From: a virus
IMG/VR virus record: IMGVR_UViG_3300026483_000038
Location: 1 to 24,527 of that record
DNA length: 24,527 bases
Direction: 5' to 3' (one strand)
Shown in pieces: positions 6,495 to 13,956 of the stretch (position 1 is the stretch's first letter; each line of letters begins with the position of its first letter). The notes beneath the pieces were generated by a model, which saw only the letters and a list, made by a program, of their open reading frames with translations, did no database searches and was not told the origin of the DNA. The translations under genes and the position numbers were made by a program.

Positions 6495-6797
6495 TTAGTT
6501 AGGTTCCCTGCTGGCCTGCGCTGCCGCCTCGACTTCCGCCTGACGTTCGACTTCCACCTGACGCTCGGCTGCGGTCTTGACCCAGCCCTGTGCGAAGGCC
6601 AGCGTGACCATTTCGTCTTTCGCGTTGGGGATTTGAATTCCAGCTTCTAGGCACTTGGTCACTGTGATCCCTACAATCTCGTCTGTGGCGAGGCGCGCGC
6701 GTTCGTGGACCGAGTTGTCGATCCAATCCTGCTGCGACAACGCTGCGTAGGACAGTGCCGCGTCTTCGGCGGGGGTGAGGGTGACGGTGTAGTTCAT
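6495..6797 (-). CDS. Hypothetical phage protein, tail-fibre cluster
   Basis: A 100-residue protein: MNYTVTLTPAEDAALSYAAL at the start, WIDNSVHERARLATDEIVGITVTKCLEAG in the middle, and a charged Ala/Glu/Val-rich C-terminal helix (AAERQVEVERQAEVEAAAQA). Small proteins with this start are common beside fibre genes of marine and alphaproteobacterial phages, but I know of no assigned function. I chose the ATG at 6797 because AAAGGA lies just upstream; the in-frame ATG at 6836 would overlap the preceding gene. Confidence 0.7.
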   Translation of the reverse strand: MNYTVTLTPAEDAALSYAALSQQDWIDNSVHERARLATDEIVGITVTKCLEAGIQIPNAKDEMVTLAFAQGWVKTAAERQVEVERQAEVEAAAQASREPN

Positions 6798-6814
6798 AGT
6801 TATTATCCTTTCGG

Positions 6815-7567
6815 TTATCCGAGGAGAAAGCCACAAAAATTGGAGTATAACCCAGAGCCAAACAGACTTGGCGCATTGTAATCAGACGAAATGTAGATAT
6901 CAGCGTAATCACCAACAGACATAGCCATGATAGATGTGATACTACAGTTTTCCCAAGCGTCGCTATTATTGAAATGGCTCACCTTCACATCCGCGCCATT
7001 TTTCCGAAGATTCATAGACCCGAGTTGCAGTCTTCCTGATGCATCCCCCAAGATGCCGTTTGCGCCAAAGTAATAATTGCCCGAAACAGGCGCAGTAAAT
7101 CTTCCTGTGGCGCTGCTGTAATGGCCCCCAATATTTGTTTCTATATTGTTCCAAAGTACAACTGCATTTCTAACATCGCCAGATGTTAAAGTTGCTTGGA
7201 ACGCAGCGCCAAGCGTGGGTATTCCAGACAGGTCACTATAAGCGCCCGTAGTGGCAACTGTCGCCAAGTCTGAAGGCTGCACAATGTCTTCACCAGACGC
7301 AGTGATGTAGACCACCGCATCGCCTGAAAGGTTCAGCAGAGAGCCTGTAGAGCTTTCACCAAGAACACGAGTGAGAGTGCCAGCAGAGTAAGTGCCAGAG
7401 CCGATTTCCCACGCATTGCCATCCTCAATGGTGTAGCGACATACATCAGAGTTGACGACACCAGCGGCAGAAAAGGATTGGTAGCCAGCAACAGCAGTAC
7501 CAAGTGTGATATTACCAGTACCTGTTGTTGAGGTGCTGACTTTAGCTCTGTTTGCGAAAGTGACCAT
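6815..7567 (-). CDS. Tail fibre protein with C1q-like C-terminal domain
   Basis: A 250-residue protein. The N-terminal half (about 1-100; [20 protein letters not shown], then [20 protein letters not shown] and [20 protein letters not shown]) is the usual tail-attachment module of phage fibres. The linker [20 protein letters not shown] is typical of fibre shafts. The C-terminal part ([19 protein letters not shown]..., [30 protein letters not shown]) has the strand pattern of C1q/TNF-like trimeric heads. This head would be the receptor-contact domain. It follows another small tail protein gene with GAGG ahead of its ATG. Confidence 0.8.
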   Translation of the reverse strand: MVTFANRAKVSTSTTGTGNITLGTAVAGYQSFSAAGVVNSDVCRYTIEDGNAWEIGSGTYSAGTLTRVLGESSTGSLLNLSGDAVVYITASGEDIVQPSDLATVATTGAYSDLSGIPTLGAAFQATLTSGDVRNAVVLWNNIETNIGGHYSSATGRFTAPVSGNYYFGANGILGDASGRLQLGSMNLRKNGADVKVSHFNNSDAWENCSITSIMAMSVGDYADIYISSDYNAPSLFGSGLYSNFCGFLLG

Positions 7568-7584
7568 ATGTCAGCACCTCTTTA

Positions 7585-7956
7585 TTAAACGGGGTCAGGG
7601 ATACCGATAGAAACGGCAGAAAGCGTGAATGTGTTTCCCGTTGTGACAGACTGCGAAGCCGTCAAAGAACCCGTCGCCAGCAAGCGGCTGTTGACAGTAT
7701 CAACGATAGCGTAGTGAGTAGCTGTGCCTGTGCCTGTGACAGAACCATCAGCGATAGCTGCTACGACAACCTCACGACCGCCACCTGAGCGATCCTGTGG
7801 GGCACCAATGCTAAGGCTTGTGCTGTGGCCAAGGGCGTAGGTCACGTTAGCTTCAGTGAATGTTGTAGCCTCTTGTGAGGTGCTGATGATTTTGTTTGCT
7901 TCTGTGTCGAGAACGGTGAGGCCGTTGTCAAACACGCGGTCGTTGAGTGTAGCCAT
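7585..7956 (-). CDS. Small tail-associated protein
   Basis: A 123-residue beta-rich protein (MATLNDRVFDNGLTVLDTEANKI at the start; ATHYAIVDTVNSRLLATGSL and TLSAVSIGIPDPV towards the end). Proteins of this layout are common in phages of marine bacteria between the host-specificity and fibre genes and are assumed to be tail-fibre components or decoration. A strong AGGAGG lies seven bases before the ATG, directly after the stop of the small membrane-protein gene. No catalytic motif is seen. Confidence 0.7.
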   Translation of the reverse strand: MATLNDRVFDNGLTVLDTEANKIISTSQEATTFTEANVTYALGHSTSLSIGAPQDRSGGGREVVVAAIADGSVTGTGTATHYAIVDTVNSRLLATGSLTASQSVTTGNTFTLSAVSIGIPDPV

Positions 7957-7967
7957 TTGTCGGCCTC

Positions 7968-8111
7968 CTATTGAAAATACTCGCGCATCATAGCACGAAA
8001 TATCTGGCGAGTTAAGCGGGCGTTGGTCTCATCCGATTGAGACTTGGCCCACCAAACAATGAAGCCGACAACCCCCGTAAGGATCGTGTTCCAGATTGCA
8101 TCCATTTCCAT
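7968..8111 (-). CDS. Small single-pass membrane protein (47 aa)
   Basis: A 47-codon ORF encoding MEMDAIWNTILTGVVGFIVWWAKSQ, then charged residues and LTRQIFRAMMREYFQ. It has one predicted membrane segment (about residues 8-22) with a charged helical C-terminus. It starts on the stop of the micro-ORF (TAATG) and ends eleven bases before the next ATG. Small proteins beginning like this (acidic residue, A-I-W-N, Gly-rich membrane helix) recur in phages. An accessory holin or membrane-anchor role is possible but unproven. Confidence 0.65.
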   Translation of the reverse strand: MEMDAIWNTILTGVVGFIVWWAKSQSDETNARLTRQIFRAMMREYFQ

Positions 8112-8164
8112 TAGTAAGAGCCTTCTAGCCAGTATTCCGGCTCAACGTAATATGGCAGAGACAT
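8111..8164 (-). CDS. 17-residue micro-ORF
   Basis: ATG to TAA encodes MSLPYYVEPEYWLEGSY. An AGAGG lies eight bases upstream and the stop overlaps the next start (TAATG), so translation coupling is likely. The peptide is rich in Tyr, Pro and Glu with no charge cluster. It could be a real microprotein or only a leader for the 47-codon gene. Confidence 0.45.
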   Translation of the reverse strand: MSLPYYVEPEYWLEGSY

Positions 8165-8167
8165 TGC

Positions 8168-8482
8168 TTATACCTCTGGATACGGATACCGCAGCTTGAT
8201 CTCAGCGATTAAATCTAGCCATTCCTGCTCAGTTGCCTTCCCACGCTGGTACTTAAAGAACATCGGGTCGGCCTCTGCGGTATATGCGGCCTGCCGTGCT
8301 GCCTTCTGCTGCTCAAGCGTGGGCGCTGGGGGTGGCGGCGGATCAAGCACGGGCTGTCCTGCCTCGATGGCCTCCATCACCATCTGGTAGTGGCGGTTGC
8401 CGCCTGCGTCTGGAACGGACAGCGTTTGACCGTTGAGAATGATATCGTAGCCTTGTGGGGTTTTTATGATTTGGGTGATCAT
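8168..8482 (-). CDS. Small tail-fibre-linked protein (XkdW-like)
   Basis: A 104-residue protein with an N-terminal beta hairpin (IIKTPQGYDIILNGQTLSVPDAGGNRHYQMVMEAIEAG), a proline run PPPPPAP, and a C-terminal helical part (LEQQKAARQAAYTAEADPMFFKYQRGKATEQEWLDLIAEIKLRYPYP). The second half is the pattern of small proteins placed behind phage fibres that are often called fibre-assembly or XkdW-like. Its ATG is three bases past the fibre stop, so it is coupled to the fibre gene. A chaperone role for that fibre is a reasonable inference. Confidence 0.7.
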   Translation of the reverse strand: MITQIIKTPQGYDIILNGQTLSVPDAGGNRHYQMVMEAIEAGQPVLDPPPPPAPTLEQQKAARQAAYTAEADPMFFKYQRGKATEQEWLDLIAEIKLRYPYPEV

Positions 8483-8485
8483 GGC

Positions 8486-9505
8486 TTATAACTCCGCGTC
8501 TGCTGTGTAAGTTATCACAATTTCTTGACTGGCAGCTGTCGATGAGAACCCAAAACTAAAACCATCAAGCGAAGGAAAGATATTGGTAATCACTGGGCCT
8601 GTCGCCACCCCACCTGTTTTGGTGAGACCGAGAGTTGCGGTAGCTCTTTTAGAAACCCTATAATATACTTGGCCCCTTTGGACCGCAGATGCGGACGAAC
8701 CATAAGATACGCCATGTCCGCCGCCAACCTCATAATACCGCTGACACAGCGCCAACTCGGTTCCCACGGGTCTGCGCTCAAACGGTGTGGCGACGGAGCC
8801 TGCTTCGAGTTGCACATCGGTAAACGTGCCGCTGCTAAAGCGAACCGTCGCATTGGTATTGGCTGTCAGAGTGACAGTATCACCGCTGGACTTGGTAACG
8901 CCACCAACCGTACATGTGGCAGTGCCGGTAAAGCTGATAACGTAAGTGCCGCCGACGATGTTAGCACCTTCAATTACCTGCTCAACACCGCCAGCAGGTG
9001 CCGTCATCGTGACGCCCGCATTCGTACCGGTGTATGTCAGGTTTTGGCCGCTCGCCACCACTCGCCAGCGATCAAGAGTGTATTCGTTTGCCCCGCCAGT
9101 TGCCGTGGCACTAACATAACCGCGCTGGTTGATTCGACCAGAGCCGTTGATAATAAGATTGCGTCCGCTGAGAAATTGCGTGGCGTTTAGGTTGTCCGTG
9201 GACCCTGTAAAGCCGTCCAGATTGTTCAACTCGGCAGCCGTTGCGGTAATTTCTGCCCCGGCGATTGTCGGAATCAGTTCGTCTGTCGTTTGGTTCAAAA
9301 AGGCAAAATCAATCCACGCATCGTTATTAGCGTTGCGCATCTTGAGAATGTTGTTCGCAGTATCATACCACCACTGATAAGCGTAGGTGGTCGCTGGAGC
9401 GGTTGCGCCTGACGAGTTAGAACCAAGCGCCAGCAAGGCGGAGTTCAAGTCACTTCGAAATGACGGGAAGCCCTGATTGGCGATGTTGAAGTCATTTTGG
9501 CTCAT
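8486..9505 (-). CDS. Tail fibre / receptor-binding protein
   Basis: A 339-residue fibre protein. The N-terminal module (about 1-70; NDFNIANQGFPSFRSDLNSALLALGSNSSG, then YQWWYDTANNILKMRNANNDAW) binds the tail; the TTDELIPTIAGAEITATAAELNNLDG segment is a typical shaft repeat; the C-terminal domain (RNLIINGSGRINQRGY, YTLDRWRV, GTFTDVQLEAGSVATPFERRPVGTE, CQRYYE) is the jelly-roll carbohydrate-binding-like module shared by many phage and prophage fibres. It is expected to recognise surface glycans. It overlaps the gpJ-like gene by ATGA. Confidence 0.85.
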   Translation of the reverse strand: MSQNDFNIANQGFPSFRSDLNSALLALGSNSSGATAPATTYAYQWWYDTANNILKMRNANNDAWIDFAFLNQTTDELIPTIAGAEITATAAELNNLDGFTGSTDNLNATQFLSGRNLIINGSGRINQRGYVSATATGGANEYTLDRWRVVASGQNLTYTGTNAGVTMTAPAGGVEQVIEGANIVGGTYVISFTGTATCTVGGVTKSSGDTVTLTANTNATVRFSSGTFTDVQLEAGSVATPFERRPVGTELALCQRYYEVGGGHGVSYGSSASAVQRGQVYYRVSKRATATLGLTKTGGVATGPVITNIFPSLDGFSFGFSSTAASQEIVITYTADAEL

Positions 9506-12393
9506 GTCAATTCCTTGCCATATCCTTTCGCCACATAGTCAATCGTGGTCGGGTTTGTGCTTACAGATGCACCCGTAAATGTGGTAATTGTGAAACCGCT
9601 ACGGCTTTTTCCAGAAATAACATATCTGTCACCATCTGCCAAGGTTGCAGCTATTCCAAGCGCGGGCACAGCCTTAAACGCTGCTGGAAACGTGACAGCG
9701 AGGGACTCAGTGTAGGTCAGATCGTCTTGAGCCTCTAAACGGTCAGGCATGTCCACTTCAACGCTTAACTCACGAACGGCGGGCGCGTTGCCGCCGCTTG
9801 TGCTTTCCAAGACAGCCCTGAAACGCAATGCGCGGGCGCTGATGTCACCCACGATAAAGTCACGCCAATCAGACCAAACAGGCGAGCCAGCAGGGTCGTC
9901 ATTGGTGGTTGATACCTGTGTCCTTACGGATGTCGTGTCAAACTGACTTGGATCACCGTCGAAGTCTCCTGCGCGCGCATCAAACAATCCCAGAGCAGAG
10001 TCGAAATCATTTATGTAATCCAAGAAGTCCAGCAACATGGAAGTCGTGACGCGGCTAACATACTCTTCACCAAGGTCAATGTATTCGTCAAACTGATATG
10101 TCCCTGATGCAGACACCGTGCCAAAGCCACCGTCAAACAAGCCCAACGCATCGTCAAAGTCGCCAGATGCTTCGTCGAACAAAAGCGATGTATCCAGCGT
10201 AATGAAGTTGGACGCATCATCGTTTACGACAGAAACGCCATCCCTTACCCCCAAGAAATTTGGATGTTCGTCTTGCGTCTCAACCACATTCAGAGAGTCT
10301 ATGTCTGCAACATTCGTATCAATGACAATGCTTGCGGCATTTGAACTTGATATATCCAGCTTGTCTACGGCCTTGATGAAGTATGTTCCTGTTTGGGCGG
10401 GGACCGTTGCCGTGTTGGCAGGTCTTGAAATGCGCTGGACAAGATCAACAGACTTTTGATATTTAGCCCCGCTTGTGAGCGACGAATACCGCAGCTTGTA
10501 ATGAGATAGATCAAGGTCGCTAACAGGCGTCCAGCTTAGGTGCAAAGTGTTGCCCACGACATTGGCAGAGAAGTTTGTCACATCCTCTGGCACCTGCTCA
10601 AACAGGGTCGCATAGAAGTTTGTAATGGTATTGAACGGGCCTCTGACGCCAAAGACGTTGATCGCCCTTGCGCGGACATCAAACAGCCCGTCAGACACGC
10701 CAATCGCTTCAAAGCGACCACTGCCCGATTGACCAAGATTAATGAACTCTGTTTCGTCAGCCCGTTTGAACTCCACCTCAAACCTGTCAACAAACGGGCT
10801 ATCTGCCACCACATCAATAATCAGCGCACCCACTACTTGCTGGTTGGCAACGCGCAACTCAGTGCTAAGCGAAATGCCTGCGGCAGGCGCGACCAACGGC
10901 GACGGCAACGAGGTGTTGTTGCTGATTATCGCCGATTCTTCAGCGTTCCAATCAAAAGCCGCCTCGGATGTCTCGCGCAGCGTCAACGTCACGCGCAGAT
11001 CGCCCGCCTCACCGTTAGGGCCGAACTTCCAGGCGGCCACCTCAAACTCTTTTTCGTCCCATCCGTATCGGTCAATCGTCAGCGCGATGATTTCGCCAAC
11101 CTCAACATCAAGCGCGTTTAGCCCAAAGTCCGCAGTGAATGTCATTTGCTCGCGTGCGCGGAACAGGGTCAGCTTGGCAATGCGTTGCGCTGTGGCGCCA
11201 CTTGTGGTTAGCGGTAGCTGCATGTCCAGAGCGGTTTCGTCGCCACCGTCCTCAGTCTCAAACACTGACGACGTGAATGGAGGGTAGTCAACCGTGACCC
11301 AGCGAGAGTCCGCGTCGTTAAACGTGCCTTGCACCGCATTAAACTGATCCCGCAGATTGGCTCGCGTATCCAGCGAGATGTTGCTGCGCAGGTCGTCCAG
11401 CGTGAGAACCTTGGTCGGAGCCACATAGTCAGCCGCGATCAACTTCCATTTGCCAGCGCCCCAAAACAAAGTCCCGGCGCAGGATGTCATCATGCGTCCC
11501 AAGATGGTTGAATGGCTTTCACCCGCCGTTATGACGCCGTTCATCATGTAGCGTTTTTCAGTCCCGCCGCCTGACAGCGTGATGTTCTCATCGCACACGT
11601 TAGCCGCCACAGAGAACGCTGTGTTGTCCACATCGCTGTCTTGTAGGCCGTAACCGCTGGTGATGTAGTCACGCACGCACAGAGCCGCGTTTGCGCTCCA
11701 TGCCGTCGTGTCGCTGCGAGGATCGTAAACCTTCTTGCCCTTCACAACCGCTGTCACAAGAGGCAGGCCATTGGCGAACACGTCCTGATCGTACTCATAG
11801 CGAACGTAGAGATAGGCGATGCCGTTGCCGACAAACGCGCCTGTCACTTGCTCGCTCTCAGCCAGCAGGTCTGCGTCCGGTGTCGTCTGATCGCCTAAAT
11901 GCTTGCGGATGCGGATTTTGTCTTTCCACTTGCCATCCACCAAGCCTGTGCTGGCGTTCCACGTCACAACTTCATCGTTGATGTAGATGTCGCCGATTTC
12001 CTCGACCTCATGCCCCGCAATGGCGATGATCTGATGCAGGAACTCATTATTGTTGCCCGTGCTCTCATAGTACGTCACCGTTCCGCCGACGCGGGCCTGT
12101 CCGTAGATAAACTGGTGAGGCGATACCGCGTCCTTGCGGTTGACCAAGATGCCGTTGGAGTCAAGCGCGCCGAAGTCGGGCTTGGGGGCTAAAGCCTGCA
12201 ATGCCCAAGATGTGACAACTGTAATTGCTAAATAGCCGACGATTCCTGCAACGGTAGCGCCAAATGCAACAGTTGTTGCGGCAAGAGCCGTGGACCCGCC
12301 AAGACCTGTAACAATGGCTGTACCGATAGTAGCCGGATCACGCGGGGACCGATCCCAATCAGCATGGCGCATTACATTGTAAGGAACTTTCAT
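9502..12393 (-). CDS. gpJ-like host-specificity / tail-tip protein
   Basis: A 963-residue central tail-tip protein of the lambda gpJ type. A hydrophobic glycine/alanine-rich region near the N-terminus (about residues 20-65, VTGLGGSTALAATTV... AITVVTSWALQAL) matches the lambda I/J junction region. The J core (FIYGQARVGGTVTYYES, YDPRSDTTAWSANAALCVRDYI, DVEVGEIIALTIDRYGW) follows. Fibronectin-III-like segments lie in the C-terminal half (DVTNFSANVVGNTLHLSWTP). Near the C-terminus an FD-x-ALGLFD motif occurs twice. I start at ATG 12393, which overlaps the upstream stop by ATGA; a GTG at 12402 is an alternative. It probably forms the tip that contacts the host and anchors fibres. Confidence 0.9.
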   Translation of the reverse strand: MKVPYNVMRHADWDRSPRDPATIGTAIVTGLGGSTALAATTVAFGATVAGIVGYLAITVVTSWALQALAPKPDFGALDSNGILVNRKDAVSPHQFIYGQARVGGTVTYYESTGNNNEFLHQIIAIAGHEVEEIGDIYINDEVVTWNASTGLVDGKWKDKIRIRKHLGDQTTPDADLLAESEQVTGAFVGNGIAYLYVRYEYDQDVFANGLPLVTAVVKGKKVYDPRSDTTAWSANAALCVRDYITSGYGLQDSDVDNTAFSVAANVCDENITLSGGGTEKRYMMNGVITAGESHSTILGRMMTSCAGTLFWGAGKWKLIAADYVAPTKVLTLDDLRSNISLDTRANLRDQFNAVQGTFNDADSRWVTVDYPPFTSSVFETEDGGDETALDMQLPLTTSGATAQRIAKLTLFRAREQMTFTADFGLNALDVEVGEIIALTIDRYGWDEKEFEVAAWKFGPNGEAGDLRVTLTLRETSEAAFDWNAEESAIISNNTSLPSPLVAPAAGISLSTELRVANQQVVGALIIDVVADSPFVDRFEVEFKRADETEFINLGQSGSGRFEAIGVSDGLFDVRARAINVFGVRGPFNTITNFYATLFEQVPEDVTNFSANVVGNTLHLSWTPVSDLDLSHYKLRYSSLTSGAKYQKSVDLVQRISRPANTATVPAQTGTYFIKAVDKLDISSSNAASIVIDTNVADIDSLNVVETQDEHPNFLGVRDGVSVVNDDASNFITLDTSLLFDEASGDFDDALGLFDGGFGTVSASGTYQFDEYIDLGEEYVSRVTTSMLLDFLDYINDFDSALGLFDARAGDFDGDPSQFDTTSVRTQVSTTNDDPAGSPVWSDWRDFIVGDISARALRFRAVLESTSGGNAPAVRELSVEVDMPDRLEAQDDLTYTESLAVTFPAAFKAVPALGIAATLADGDRYVISGKSRSGFTITTFTGASVSTNPTTIDYVAKGYGKELT

Positions 12394-12812
12394 CAGACCC
12401 ACGCCTTCGCAATATCAGTCACAGGCATGTATATCACACCTTGCCGCGAAAGAAACGCCGCCTTAATTCCAACGCATATACCCATGCCGAAGCCAATCCC
12501 CCATTTCTCCGCCTTTTCCGTCACAACAAGCGCGCCCCTTGGCGGAACCCGACCCGCCCGCGTTAGCTTCTGATCCACGCCCTCCTCAAACGAAAAGAAC
12601 CCGAACTCATTGCGAAGCTGATCCTTGCGCATAGGGCGCTCACCGTAGGCTGTCTGGATCATGTAGCGGCCAAGCCAATCATCGGCCCACCCGCGCCCAT
12701 ACATGGCCCGCCACGCGCCGTTAGTGAACGTCAGGCAGTCATGGTGCCCCCACTTGAAAGGAACATCTCTGACGGCCCGCAGATAGGCGTTTAGCTGCTT
12801 TTGCGGCCCCAT
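12393..12812 (-). CDS. DUF6950-like tail protein (NlpC/P60 relative)
   Basis: A 139-residue protein with the signature FKWGHHDCLTFTNGAWRAMYG, the Cys and surrounding pattern of the DUF6950 group, distant relatives of NlpC/P60 tail peptidases. It occupies the slot of lambda gpK and GTA gp14 just before gpJ. In GTA-like systems the homologue is a cell-wall peptidase of the tail tip. The candidate catalytic Cys is Cys26; His24 and His25 precede it in the motif and later histidines are not obvious, so peptidase activity is uncertain. It overlaps its upstream neighbour by 22 bases. Confidence 0.75.
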   Translation of the reverse strand: MGPQKQLNAYLRAVRDVPFKWGHHDCLTFTNGAWRAMYGRGWADDWLGRYMIQTAYGERPMRKDQLRNEFGFFSFEEGVDQKLTRAGRVPPRGALVVTEKAEKWGIGFGMGICVGIKAAFLSRQGVIYMPVTDIAKAWV

Positions 12813-13342
12813 AATATCTCCGCATCTTGAATAAGCGCAACATAGTCGAAAAATGTATCGCCCGAATACCGCGCCTTTTGGTTCTCGCTGGTATAGCGGC
12901 GCGCCGATGACCGATCAGCCTCGACTAGCTTGCTATCCACCAAGACAGTGACCGTGCCAGTTTCCGCGCTGTCCTCAATCGTCATTTTGTTGAGGCTGCC
13001 CGTGAAAACCTCAACCACATCCGAGACAGAGGCGTCACCGAAATAGACCCGGCACTTGCGCCGCTGGTAAGGCTCTTGCAGCGCCATGCTGATGACCGCG
13101 CCAGAAATGCCGCTGAGGCTGATCGTCAGCGCTTTGGCCGACAGGTCGTTCACTTCCTCAAGGCCGCTGATAGAAATCAGTTCACCTGCGCCGATATATG
13201 TCTCCCCGCCAATGTCACGATCCCCGTATCCGCTCCAAAAGCGAAGCGGCGCGCTGTCCAGCATAAACTCAACAGCGAAGTATGGGTGCGCAGTCTCGCC
13301 AGACCATGCCGTGATAAGCGATGACGGAACTGTGCGGCTCAT
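12791..13342 (-). CDS. Tail hub-like protein (GTA gp13 / DUF2163-like)
   Basis: A 183-residue protein: MSRTVPSSLITAWSGETAHPYFAVEFML at the start; RFWSGYGDRDIGGETYIGAGELISISGLEEV; LSAKALTISLSGISGAVISMAL; and a C-terminal DKRTIED-type strand set around VEVFTGSLNKMTIED. The order matches proteins found between the distal tail protein and the peptidase in lambda-like and GTA-like tails (gpL / GTA gp13 positions). The ATG at 13342 overlaps the upstream stop by ATGA; the upstream in-frame ATG at 13399 lies in the previous gene. Confidence 0.75.
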   Translation of the reverse strand: MSRTVPSSLITAWSGETAHPYFAVEFMLDSAPLRFWSGYGDRDIGGETYIGAGELISISGLEEVNDLSAKALTISLSGISGAVISMALQEPYQRRKCRVYFGDASVSDVVEVFTGSLNKMTIEDSAETGTVTVLVDSKLVEADRSSARRYTSENQKARYSGDTFFDYVALIQDAEILWGRKSS

Positions 13343-13956
13343 ATTGCCTCCATAGCGCCAAACGTGATGCCGTAGGTTGACGCCTCGCTGACGTTCCAAG
13401 ATTGCTGGTTTGAGGCAAGGCGGAAGTTTCCAACCGGATTGTTAACAGTGATGCTACCGGATCTTGTTCCACGAACGCCGGGCCACACCTCAAGCGTCAC
13501 GTTGCCCGACGCATCCGTGCTGGCGTTTTGCAAAACCTGATGCAGCGTTGCCGTTGATGCTGCGCCGATCTGGATGTAGTCGCCAGCAACAAGCCAGTTT
13601 GTTTGACTTGTCGCAGCGCCCGTCACGTCAATAGTTTCGCCCGTTTGATCTGTGATGACGGGAGTGCCAAGAGATGTATTTGCCGAACCCTGCGGTGCTG
13701 TGCATGTCGGGTCGCCAATCAAGAAGCGCCCCGTCTGCCCCTTGAGGCTCACAAGCCACGCGATCCAGATGTTTGCGTCCTCACGACGCATTTGCGGCAG
13801 AGTTACATCGACCTGCCACATCTGCCCAGCGTAGGCGTGAGCCTGACCCGAGAACGTAAACGGGGACATGCTGTAGGCGACAGCGTTTACCGCGGTCAAT
13901 TCAACCGTGCGAGGCGTGACGTGCGTTGGAAGTGTCAAAGGATATTGAATAGCCAT
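13339..13956 (-). CDS. Distal tail protein-like (gpM / GTA gp12 position)
   Basis: A 205-residue beta-rich protein: IQYPLTLPTHVTPRTVELTAVNAVAYSMSPF, then WQVDVTLPQMRREDANIWIAWLVSLKGQTGRFLIGDPT, and VGNFRLASNQQSWNVSEASTYGITFGAMEAI. The motif W-x-V-x-V-x-L-P-x-M-R-R-x-D-A is typical of the proteins immediately after the tape measure that form the distal tail ring. TAATG overlap with the tape-measure stop shows coupling. The exact family (DUF2460-like or other) is not certain. Confidence 0.75.
   Translation of the reverse strand: MAIQYPLTLPTHVTPRTVELTAVNAVAYSMSPFTFSGQAHAYAGQMWQVDVTLPQMRREDANIWIAWLVSLKGQTGRFLIGDPTCTAPQGSANTSLGTPVITDQTGETIDVTGAATSQTNWLVAGDYIQIGAASTATLHQVLQNASTDASGNVTLEVWPGVRGTRSGSITVNNPVGNFRLASNQQSWNVSEASTYGITFGAMEAI

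Noticed and set aside
6478-6497. Five-codon leader ORF before the repeat protein
   Set aside because: ATG TCA GGC TAC ATC TAA ends next to the start, but five codons cannot be told from chance.
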